64,000 nt of DNA, from NCBI RefSeq assembly GCF_003073045.1, contig NC_037594.1:20900927-20964926 (forward strand). Reading direction: 5' to 3'. Source of the stretch: Pomacea canaliculata (lineage: Eukaryota; Mollusca; Gastropoda; Architaenioglossa; Ampullariidae). Positions within the stretch are counted from its first letter, which is position 1; every line of letters begins with the position of its first letter. The notes under the pieces are model-generated. The model saw only the letters and a program-made list of their open reading frames with translations, made no database searches and was not told the DNA's origin. The position numbers and the translations under genes were made by a program. Shown piece by piece: positions 26,557 through 37,200 of this stretch.

Positions 26557-28881
26557 ATGTACAGGCATGTTGTATTGGCTGACTATATTTTCAGCTTGTG
26601 ACATTAAAAACATCGAACAAGACAATGCAAAATCTGCGTCTCCTGCATTAGAGGAACTCTAGTTTTTAACTTGTACTCCAAAATGACAATACTAATGATG
26701 TTATCATTTTTATTTAAAATTACCCAAACTTTATAAACATTTCAAATTTAAAAAATATGTGGAACAGAGTTTTTTCTTTGGCGTTAGAACTGTTTTATAA
26801 TGTGAAAAAGTTTGCATTTTCAGGGCTTCTGCTAAGGCTAAATTCTTTGGGGTCCCAGGGACCCCTTCTTCAAATTTCTAAGGGTCCAGGCTAACTCTAA
26901 GGGTCCCTTTACAAAGTTGAAAAAAAACCAACAAATCAACTACTTTGTTCAACTGCCTTTCAGGCACACAAAGCACTGTAATGTCTAGTCAGAAACGGCG
27001 AGATTTCTGTGCCATGAAGTCTGTGCAAGCATCTGTGATGAACTTATGCTCACTGTACTTGGGAGGCTCACTTTCTTTCCGTTTCTGAGACGATGATTTT
27101 AATCACGCTGTCAACCAGGCCTGACGAGAGGGGGGGACAGGGGGGTCTGGTGTACCCGGGCCCGCGGTTGTCAAGGGGGCCCGCCTTGGTCAGTGGATTT
27201 TTTTTTTTCTTCTTCTCCTTTTCTTTTTCTTTTAAAGAAAGGTCTAAGGACAGAACACTCAAGCATTACACATGCAGAAGTTGAGTTTCAAGTCTGTAGA
27301 ATACAATTTCGGGGTACTGGGGCCTGTCGTGAGAAGTGTAGTCAGCGGGTATCATATTCTCGCTGGACAAGCCAAGAGGTGACGGCTGCTGGACACTGAA
27401 GATTTTATCGCGTGTGAACCGCCCCGAAGAACGTTCGTGCCATAAGATTGCTGGCTACAGGTGTCACTACGGGGAAGGGTGGTGTGGAGGAGGGGGCGGG
27501 CCCTGCAAGCAAATCGGACTTAACAGTCGAGATCAGGCAGGTAAGTTACTGATGTGTGGCCACTCTGTGAACCGACATGGTGGGGGCCCACCCCTGGCGC
27601 TGCAGCCTGTAAGCGAGAGACATCAAGGTTGCTTTTTTTCGTAGTTACTAAGCAACACTGAGACTTTTTTTAACCGTATCTCCATCACCAAACAAACAAC
27701 TACATTAGTCTACACAGTAGATCCTTGATACAATGAGACTATATTATCCTGTAATACTATCGCAGCCAGCAAAATAGAACACATTATTGCAAAACATTTT
27801 GAAAACTGCTGTCCCGCAAAAATTAGGTTTATAAATTGATCACGGTGGTTCTTTTGCTCTTTGCCGACAAAGCCCCCGGTAAATAGGAGATACTATCTAC
27901 CCACCATCCGTCCCCCAAAGCCACCTCGGAATCTTTCTGATTGTGCGCTAGTTGTCTTCAAGGAAGCTGTCATATATCATGCTGTATATTGAGTTTTGCG
28001 GTGGCTGCGACATTTGCTTTTCGAATTATCACATATATTTGAATGTGTTTTTAAAGGAGCTTCGTGTAACGTATATTTGTTTCACGATGAAGAATGGAAG
28101 AAAAGAAAAGTTTACAGATGTGTTATGAGTTATGACATAAGTGTTAGTTTGTCCACGTTTTCATTAAATTTCTCCATGTCTTGAACCCCACAATCAAGGT
28201 AGAGGCAAATTATGTTTTAGTTTAGAGGCCAGTGACTAAGATGACAGCAACTTCCACCCATGCCGGCCATCGTGGGCCGTGATGCATTGTTGCTGACAAC
28301 ACGACAAAAGGGAAAGGGGGTGGGGGTGTGATAGTTTCTGGAAGACTCGACGGAATGGACTGGGAATTAAATGGTCGGGGTTTGGAGCAATTGGAGGTGT
28401 AGACTGATATTTTTATGAGATAGACGAGTCAGCGGTAAAGTCGCCGTGTGTTTGACCTGACACTTAATTTTCCCATCCCTTTCGATCGGAGTCACAGGAC
28501 CAAAGAAAGCTTGGACAGTTGGACCTGAGAGATAGCGATAGTCACTTAATTTCACACTCACTCTCCTGCCTGTCGCACGCTGTCTTCTACACTCGAAAAG
28601 CCGAGATACGCGGCACTTTGTTATTATGGTCAGTACACTAGTTTTTTATTTATGCTTCTATGATTTTCTGTTTATTGGCAAATAGCATTTGACAAGGCAG
28701 GAACATCAGTGTCAATGAGAGTGACTAGCGTCTCAAATTGACTGACAATAATGAAGTTTGTGAGAAAAGCTCATTAAGTTTGTAGCACTCTAGTAGTGTA
28801 CGAAGTATAATGTCTTTGGGTTGTAGATTTGCATCTATATTCTGGAATGTTCAGCACGGCAGCAATGTAAAAGGTAGAATG

Positions 28882-29055
28882 CCTTGTGCGAGGGAGGAAA
28901 TGATGTTCAACAATGTAGCAATGTTCACAGTAAAATGTCTTTGTGCGAGGGAGGAAATGATGTTCAACAATGTAGCAATGTTCAAAGTAAAAATGTCTTT
29001 GTGCGAGGGAGGAAATGATGTTCAACAATGTAGCAATGTTCAAAGTAAAATGTCT
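28882..29055. repeat. About 58-bp minisatellite, three copies
   Basis: Three near-identical units beginning GTGCGAGGGAGGAAATGATG and containing GTTCAACAATGTAGCAATG, at 28886, 28943 and 29001. It lies within the 5.2-kb hAT element. The open frame across it is a by-product of the repeat and shows no protein-like features. Confidence 0.85.
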
Positions 29056-29535
29056 GCGAAGAAGGGCTAGAATGTTCGAGGGTAGGGAGAAGAAATAGTA
29101 GGACTGACAGTGGGATGGCAGCTTTTGTGAATTTGAGAGAGAGCAGTTAGGCCAGACGCTGAGCAAAACTGAATAAAAAACTTCAGTGCGGAATTCAATC
29201 TCAGTGTTATTTCTGGTACGACAGCCCCCTCTACGTAGCCATTTGACATGTTGGTTACAAGTTTTTAGCCAGCAGGTAAAATGACAATATTAGTACTGTA
29301 TAACTTTGTTCTATGAACTATTACGATTCAGCTAAAATATGCCAAACATTTCTATTTTTCTGTCATTTTTACAAAACCTAATCTCCTTAAATATTAAAAG
29401 TATTAACACTTACTAGCTAACTAGTCTTTAAAACAGTTGCTTTGTCTTCTAAACCTGAGCACGTATTTTAACGGCTAGTGACTGATGGCGGTTGAAGTCG
29501 ACCGAGTTTATGCTTCGTAAAAAGTTGGATAAATT

Positions 29536-29568
29536 CAAAATGTGTGTGTGTGTGTGCGCGCGCGTGCG
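29536..29568. repeat. GT/GC dinucleotide repeat
   Basis: A short GT run grades into CG repeats. It is non-coding and inside the hAT element. Confidence 0.75.
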
Positions 29569-29945
29569 GTTTTGCTAAAGGAATAATATAGGAAGGGACT
29601 TTCGATAGGTGCTGCGTGTTTGTTATGTAAGTTGATAAAAATGTTAACTGATGTGCTCTGCTGTTCGTCGCAGCAAACACTTTTTTTAATGAGGTTATTA
29701 ACGACACTCGATGAAGACTTGTTTAGGCATTTACTTCTTTGGTTCTCCCTCTTTACACGTAGAAGTATAAATCACTTACACAGAGAACATTTCCTTGCAC
29801 GTCAGTGAGCTTAGTACAAAAGGGCTATGTGATACCACAGTGTTGGGATAGACAGAAGACAATTAGAAGAGGTACTAACGAGATTACGAGAGAGATACGT
29901 CTTAGCCCTAGGCAGTTTTTAAAAGGTGATTATTGTATGACACTA

Positions 29946-30503
29946 CAATCAAATCTCCCTACTATGCCACCTACCGGGACCGAGCAAAAGTGGCATAGTA
30001 GCGAGAGTGGCATAGTAGCGAGGGTTCGTAAAAACGGCTTTATTTGCTCAAGTTACTTGTCAGTCCAAAGCTCTCAAGAATCGTCGGCTGGCGCTAGCTG
30101 TGTCCTCTCATTCTCCCCCTCACCTCTTCATCCTCCACCCCTCCCAACCACATCCGCACACCTGCATCCTGTCGCTAGTCGACCCCATCCCGCTCTTCCG
30201 CTGTCACCCGGCCAGCGACCACCCGACCCCCACATCGCCAGCCTCCACCCTCCCTGTGTGCGTGCTAGGTTCCATCCACCTAACTGCGATGTCCCACACT
30301 ACCATACAGTATAGTAATCGAGCACTGCGTGGAATTTCACAACTTGTGTCTTTTAACAGTCACACAATAGTGGCATAGTAGCGAGAGTAGGGGTGGCATA
30401 GTAAATGTTTTTTTACATTGAATTTATAGTCGGGACCGAGCAAAAGTGGCATAATACCGAGAGTGGCATAGTAGCGGGGTGGCATAGTAGGGAGATTTGA
30501 CTG
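29946..30503. mobile_element. Pogo/Tigger-like MITE with TA target duplication
   Basis: The left end CAATCAAATCTCCCTAC and right end, inverted, CAGTCAAATCTCCCTAC are near-perfect terminal repeats flanked by TA on both sides, as in the Tc1/mariner-pogo superfamily. Subterminal DNA on both sides repeats the word GTGGCATAGTAG several times, and GGGACCGAGCAAAAGTGGCAT occurs in direct orientation near each end. The interior is C-rich. A 169-codon frame across it has no domain and is not a gene. Confidence 0.85.
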
Positions 30504-30944
30504 TATTTTACTATTTTTTTACTAAATAGAACAGTGTGCGAGATCTTGCAGGCCTTATAAGCAATCTTTTTCAAAGTTTACGCCTTTGCAACGAAGAGGT
30601 CTACTTACCCACGGTAGAGTAAAATGTAACGGGTACAATTTCATTCACTTTCTTGCATTCATTACTAGCATGGTACTGCATTTTGTCCAGGTGATGTCCG
30701 TTTGCCTGATAGTCTTCCTGTCAAATTTAGTTGAGTTTGACAAAATGTGTGGATTTATATCGATGCCAGTGCCATGCGCACCACGCACTCATGCACATAC
30801 CCCTCAAGTGCTACAAGTCTGATCCTTTAACATCATTTGTCCTCATTTACTACCCACTCGCATGTAAACAACTTTATGTTCAAGTAGTGATGTAGATCCT
30901 AGTGCACTTGTCCTACTGTTTGCAGTCTATATTTCGTTACTGAA

Positions 30945-32172
30945 TGTCACGGATCAGTCCGTGCCTCCTTTGTTTTTTTTTTTGTGGCAATTGCGCCTGA
31001 GTTTGGTGAAAGGAAATGGAGGGGGGAGCGGGGGTGTGTGTGCCCCTCTGCGATGGACAGTCAACGGCGTAATTAGTTGACGGATATAGAGGTCGTGAAC
31101 CCCACGTGAGTTTCGGACCTCACGTGCGGCTGAAAGAATGCGACACCTGGTCTAGGGGACTGGGGGTGAACCGTAGCGTCGGTCGGGGGGGGGGGAGGGA
31201 GAAACGAGTAACAAGAGGAAGTATCGAGCAGCGAGTTGAGGGGGGAGAGAGCCATCCAGCGATCGAGAAGCTGATTGATACAGCGGCGGCTGTTAATTGT
31301 GTTAATTGTGAGTGGAGTGTATTGATGACGGACTTGCTGTACCGTGTTTGCTACGGAGCCGCTGCTGTTGCTGTGTTTTGGGGATCGCAACTTCAGTAGA
31401 ACTGCTGCTGAAGTTCCTCGCCGAATCTGCTACTGGGAGCGGTGGACATCGCCGAGCTGAGAAGTTCCAGAGAAGAACAACCCGAGCCGACGACTATAGG
31501 CGGGCAGCATCTCATCACAGCTGGGAGTGTTGAGCAAGTGGGCTCCACTCTCGTACTTGACAACGACGACGACACACCGACCGCGTGGAGGGCCGTCGCT
31601 GTCGTCTTTAAAAAGTCGTGCAATGGAGTGTTGAGGACACTGACAATTTGATTGTCCGCTGATGCCGACAACTCAAAGTAAGACTTTTGCCTTTTGAGTT
31701 TACCTCCAGAGAGAGAGAGAGGGGGGGAAGGTCGTACCCCCCATTGTTTATCTCCACCGTCAACGTTAGAGGGAGAATAAGACGGTTTACACGGACTGTG
31801 TGTATGTGTGTGATGAACATTTATGAGTACACGGACATTGCTGGTGGCTAGAAAGGTGCTCGGAGAGAAGTATCGTTAGATGTGGATTGAAACGGACATA
31901 TGTATGAGAACTGTTGTAGCAGCCTGCGCGCTGCCGTAGTGTCGGTGTTGAACCAACCTATGATGTATACTTTCTGATTTACAACGGATAACAGTTAACT
32001 TGTGCTGTATGGTTTAATTTGACCCGCTAGAAATTCTTGTATTACAATTTATGTTTTTTTTTAGTATTTTTTTTCTTTTTGGTGTATAATAAATAACAGA
32101 ACGTCTCAATCTGAAGTGATCTCTTGTCGTTCTTCGTAAAGAATGCGCAATGTCCGACTACCGGTCGTGACA
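30945..32172 (+). mobile_element. Solo LTR of an LTR retrotransposon
   Basis: It starts TGTCACGG and ends CGTGACA, with the 5-bp target duplication CTGAA on both sides (30940-30944 and 32173-32177). AATAAA at 32088-32093 about 80 bases before the end fits a U3-R-U5 layout in the plus direction. The internal coding region and second LTR are absent, as expected after LTR-LTR recombination. A Ty3/Gypsy affinity is only a guess. It is younger than the hAT element it sits in. Absolute age cannot be estimated without a partner LTR. Confidence 0.8.
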
Positions 32173-32558
32173 CTGAATGAAGTGTAGATATTGAGATTCG
32201 AATTGTAAACATACATTATATACTGGGAAAATAATTTACGATTACAAGTACAAGGGGCCCGGAGAGGTCGTCTGTCCCGGGGCCCGGGCTGGCTCTCGGC
32301 GGCCCTGCTGTCAACGACATCTTGGAACTCTTCCCGGTAAGGGGAAAAAAAGTCAGTGCAAGGGAAGTAACTCTCACCTTGTAGCAGATGACAGCAATAT
32401 GTTGGGCTACGATGTCAGACGCTACACTTACCCAATTTTGTATCTGTTCTTAGCCCAAATTTGAAGGGGTCCCAGGGACCCCATTGACGCAAATTGAAGG
32501 GGTCCTCCGAACTTTTAATGCGTACTGTACGCAATATTTTGCGTAAGCAGAAGCCCTG

Positions 32559-34258
32559 ATTTTTATATCTGTACCCATAAATGAATAAAAATAAAGTTTT
32601 ATAATAAAAATAAGACTTTATTATCACACTAAATGGGCTTTTGTGGAGGAAAGTTGCAGAAACATTCTTCAGCATGACTGTAAGTAAATGTGCTTTCTCA
32701 GCTTCAATCATCAATAAAAAACATATGCATGTGTATGTGTATCAATATATATATATAAATAGTTTTTTCATGATGTTTCCATTTCATTTCAATAGCAACA
32801 AAAATTATGATTAAATTTTGTTCCCAAGAATACATCCGGACATTGCAAAAAGTTCTAAGTAATCAGTATCTGAAAACAAAAGCACCTTACTAGCTCATTT
32901 TTTACCCACTTTAAAAAAAATGAATACATATTTCAGCTATGCTGACAATCACACAAGCATCAACACATTAGTCCTTTCAAAAGAAGTATGCTGATCCAAT
33001 CACTAATTAAAGAAATCAAAACTGATCTAAATGCATTGACATTACATTCATTGTATGGGTTTCAGCATTAGGTAAGAAGCCCCACCTGATAAACAGCATA
33101 CAGATCAGCAATAGTATAGAAACACAAAAAAGAAGAAAATAAACATATAGCTATGTCATGAGAACCTAAGGGTTGGGAAGAACCTAAGGGTTGGGAAGAT
33201 GAGGACGAATACATTACACAAAGATAAGAAAATAAATCTTTCCATATGAGAGTTGGCGTTTAGTGACTACAATTAGCTAGCTCCAGAAAACCATGAGAAA
33301 AGGAAGAACTGGGAGTTAGAATATAAACCTCCAAAAATAAAAAAAATCTGTGATGAGATTTTATAAAGATGAAAGACAACGCTTAAAAGCTCTGACATAT
33401 TTCTCTGTAATTCATCTGGACAGACTACTGGAGAGAGTAACACGTCAATTGTAAATGCAAACAGCACCAAGCGGACATTCACAATGCTACATTAATAAAT
33501 CCATAAGGACAGAAAAGCAAGTGCTTACAAAATATTTCTCTGTACATGAAATTCATTGGTATAGATCCCTGTAGACAGTCACACATCATTTGTAACTGCA
33601 TAAAACAGCAAACATTCACAATAAGCTAGATTAATGAATCAAAAAGGTGGAAACACAAATGTTAACAGCTCTTTCCAACTGAAATGTTCAAACGATAATC
33701 CAATAATTTATATGACCCTTTTCAACTTAAAGGATTTTCTTAATCAGACATGCAATTCAACTGTGCTCAACAAAAGTTTACACGACAGGCACAAAAAATA
33801 TTTGCCACACAGTCACATTTCATCTGCTATTGTAAAAGCACATGGATTTTTTCCCAGTCAAAACCTTGAAAGAATTCTGTGGTATCAAAGATCGATCATC
33901 ACAGTCTACAGATGATGTAAATGGTGAAACACTTCTTAAGCTTCTATTGTTCTGGAATGGTTAAGAATTTACGCTTGTGCAAAACCTTTCTATAAAATAT
34001 ATTTTGATCATAAAATGAATAAAAAAGTTAACTTCTTGAGATTTACACCCTGAGGCAACTTTTTATGCACTAACATGAATGACAACAGAACTAAAATTTT
34101 AAGCAGTGCTTGAACCAGACAAAAGCACAAAAACATCTGGCTTATAAAAAATCTCTTGAATAACTCCTTGACACTTGAAGCAAGTGACTATATATTACAT
34201 GAGAATTTCTAAATTATATCTGCCTTTCGTTTATTATCCTCAAGGCTCCACTAGGCTG
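32559..34258. other. AT-rich intergenic/3' region between transposon nest and P450
   Basis: No gene was recognised. It contains a short exact duplication AACCTAAGGGTTGGGAAG (33160-33198) and a diverged direct repeat of about 135 bases (33397-33512 and 33530-33647). A minus-strand AATAAA at 34230-34235 lies about 25 bases after the P450 stop and could be its polyadenylation signal. Confidence 0.5.
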
Positions 34259-37200
34259 TTAAAACTGCAGTTTGTGCAGCGTTACCACAACAGAATTTCT
34301 GGGCCGAGATACAGGCAGATACTTGTGCGTAGTGTCCTGGCCATCCACTAACCGCCACTGGTACACAGCCATGAGTTCACTCACCACTACCTAATTGTTG
34401 AAGAGGAGTGTTTTCAAGTTTAAAAAGAAGTAGATCAGATTGTTCAGTTGTGCATACAATGTACAACTCTTTTGTGTATGCATGTCTTAAATGATCTTTG
34501 TGCAAATGGGGATGTTATTTCCCCTAAAAAAAATAGTTTTGATGTATTCAGGTATTATTAAAAAAAAAAGATAATACACTTTCAGCTTATAAGTTAGCAA
34601 GATCTGTTTATGATCAGTTCTAACAGCAAACTATAACTTGACAACCAAAAGAAGCAGCTGAACATCATAAAATTCTTTAAGTGAAATGTGTTACATACTT
34701 ACATCAACAATTTTCCAGACCAGTTCCTGTCCAAGACATTTTCTTGGACCCAAACCAAAATTAAACAGGTGTTTATCACAATCAGACCTGCAGAGATAAT
34801 ATATCTTCATAAAATATATCCTGAAAAGTAAGTAAAGTAAAATGGGAGTTAAATATTTTCTTCCACATTAACCCTACTCATTGTAACATTGTTTTTATGT
34901 ACAACAATAAAATAATGTAATTTCTAATAATTGCAAATGACAATAAGTAAATTTACAAAGCAAGAAATGCATTGAATAAGGTAATAACTAATTGTTTCAC
35001 TGGTTGTCAAGCATGTGATAACTCTTAGAATGATTAACTAGTGCATGTCAGAGGAATGTCACTCACTAACCTTTTACCTACTCTCAGCATCCAACAAATT
35101 AGAAACACTTGTTAACACATTACCAGCTAACTGTATTGAAAACGTGTCACTAAACATTCACCTGTAACAAGTATAACCTAAATAACTTTCACCTGCTTCC
35201 TAGCCACCGTTCAGGGTGAAAAGTCTCAGGCTCTTGGAAGACCTGTGCATCTCTGTGTGCTGTGTAGGTTATGTACACAACAGCATGGCCCTGAGGAATT
35301 CTGTATCCATCCACCACTACATCCTGTATGATAAGAAATGAGACATCACTGCCAAGACCACAAGGAGATAAAATAATGGATTCACACTAAAAATATTCCA
35401 ATTTTATAACATGGCTACTGTCATCTCAGCTGTGAGCGGACATTATGTTGTGCATAACTAATAAATATCTTTGTACAAATGTACATAAATATGGAATATA
35501 TAAGTATGTGCATTGAAAATTAAACTAAATTTACCTTTATTTATGCCCATCAAATCTATTAAAAAATGTGTTGACTGTAGTTTTCTTTTTTAAGAAATCA
35601 CCTTAAGTCATGGAATTCAAAACTGTTTCAAAGTCTGGTACCGAGTCACAGGTTGGAAATGGAGGCTTGAGCTTAGAGGTGATGTTTCCAGGACATGCAC
35701 ACTGAATCACTTGGTGTCAAGGGAGATAATATTGTTACTTAACATGGACTCTTCCAGAAATGATTACAAAGATCATGAAAACAAAGCTTGATTTTAAAAA
35801 ATAGACAAAAGTCTACATACACAGTTGATCCTAAAAAAAAAGCCTAATGAAAAGAATAAGCGTGGTAAGGCATACAATCTCAATAACAAACCTTTCTAGC
35901 TATTCGACGCCCTCCAAGAAAAGGTGGATAGAGGCGAAGGACTTCCTGGAAAATGCTTGATTTAAGATCTGGTTTCAATTTCAGTTCACTCTGAAGGGAT
36001 ATCTTTGTTTTCAAAGAAGAAAGGTAAGTATTTATGAGAATGTGCATGTGTCTTTGTGGAAAAATATGCAAGTTTTTCAAAAGTTCACACTTTCAATGGC
36101 AGGCCTTAAGAAGGACTCTTTTCATGCAGAGTACAGATGTAGCAGAAAACATTATACAAAAATTGTGCAAGTATGACAACTAATTCATTCATGCAGTGTC
36201 GAAAATAAATGCTGGCAAATATCCGTCTTCGTGTAAATTTTAAAATTTACTGGATGCATCAATACAATACCTAACAAAAATGTTTCACAACAGAGTAATT
36301 TTTAATTATTCTTACATGATCTGCAGTACCCAATTCAATGGCAAAAGAAGTGAGAAGAGAGGCTATGGCCTTAGGAACAAGAGCTGATGAAAAAAGTAGT
36401 AGGTGGTTATTGACAAACATATCCTGGTCATATGAGGCCACCTCTTCAAATTGTTTCAAGAATCTTTGCGAAGTACTGTGGCGCTGGGCCTGAATTATCT
36501 TCAGCAGTTTCTCCTGAAACATGTTTTGATTGGTTGGTGAGCATTAGCAGTGTCTGCATGTTAGTTAACATTCAAGTTAATCTGTACTCACTTATGACCA
36601 GTGTTGCAAAGTTCATTTGTACATGTTTTTGGTAGGAGTTTATTTTTAGCTGATAAATCAGGTGGTTGGTAGGTCTGCCAGACACATATGGAAAATGCAC
36701 TACATGTATCAGCATTTTTGTCTTAATTTATTTTGCCAGCATATCTTATACAGCTGAATATCAGTCTCTAAATGTACCCTGTCCCAGAAAACTGCTACAA
36801 TAAAGAAATCCATTTTTATTATTTCTTATGAAAATAATTTTTTTCTTGTTCTGGCATACCTGAATCCGTTATACCACCTGTAATGTTTACTCTCTTTAAA
36901 TCCCCTAAATATCTGTCAAAGAAAAATATAATACAGTATTATATAAAAGAAGATAAACAGCAATTATGTGATAATTACTGAATAAAGTAAGATTAGACTA
37001 TTCAGGAAAATGATGGTGTTGTTTAGCTGATGCCTCAGTAGTGTTGTTCACATATCTCATTTGCTCTGAGTTTGATCTTTCAGATCACAGATCTCTCAGG
37101 ATATGGAAATTCCAATAGCAGGTGTAGGGTATTAAAAACCTCAAATTTTGTTTAGTGGAAATTTACATACAGTTTTTGATATATATATATAGAGAGAGAG

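Larger units (their letters stand above)
27116..32307. mobile_element. 5.2-kb hAT-superfamily element nested in the outer transposon
   Basis: The ends are CAGGCCTGACGAGAG and, inverted, CAGGGCCGCCGAGAG (12 of 15 matching), followed inward by GGGCCC-rich subterminal DNA. CTGTCAAC occurs directly outside both ends (27108-27115 and 32308-32315), a perfect 8-bp target duplication diagnostic of hAT transposition. No transposase frame was recognised, so it looks non-autonomous or decayed. Its length is inflated by a pogo-like MITE, a solo LTR and a minisatellite. It may have carried passenger DNA. Confidence 0.85.
26821..32558. mobile_element. Outer non-autonomous DNA transposon, split by a later insertion
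   Basis: Both ends start CAGGGCTTCTGCT in inverted orientation, a perfect 13-bp match. Each end carries the same 17-base palindrome GGGGTCCCAGGGACCCC (26849-26865 and 32466-32482). Without the nested insertion at 27116-32307 the element would be about 540 bases. ATTTT flanks both sides as a possible target duplication. No transposase was seen. A hAT-like assignment is a guess from the CAG start. Confidence 0.75.

Noticed and set aside
28882-29055. CRISPR-like spacing of repeats
   Set aside because: Units are directly adjacent with no unique spacers, and the genome is eukaryotic. It is a minisatellite.
28774-29166. 130-codon frame with internal repeats
   Set aside because: The peptide repeat simply mirrors the 58-bp minisatellite; nothing suggests translation.
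29805-30314. 169-codon open frame
   Set aside because: It runs across the end and C-rich interior of the pogo-like MITE, with a low-complexity Pro/His/Ser product and no splice context.
36850-36930. Extra P450 exon with a good acceptor (TTTGACAG)
   Set aside because: It would break the phase between exons 37962 and 36513, which join smoothly and read through as normal P450 sequence without it.
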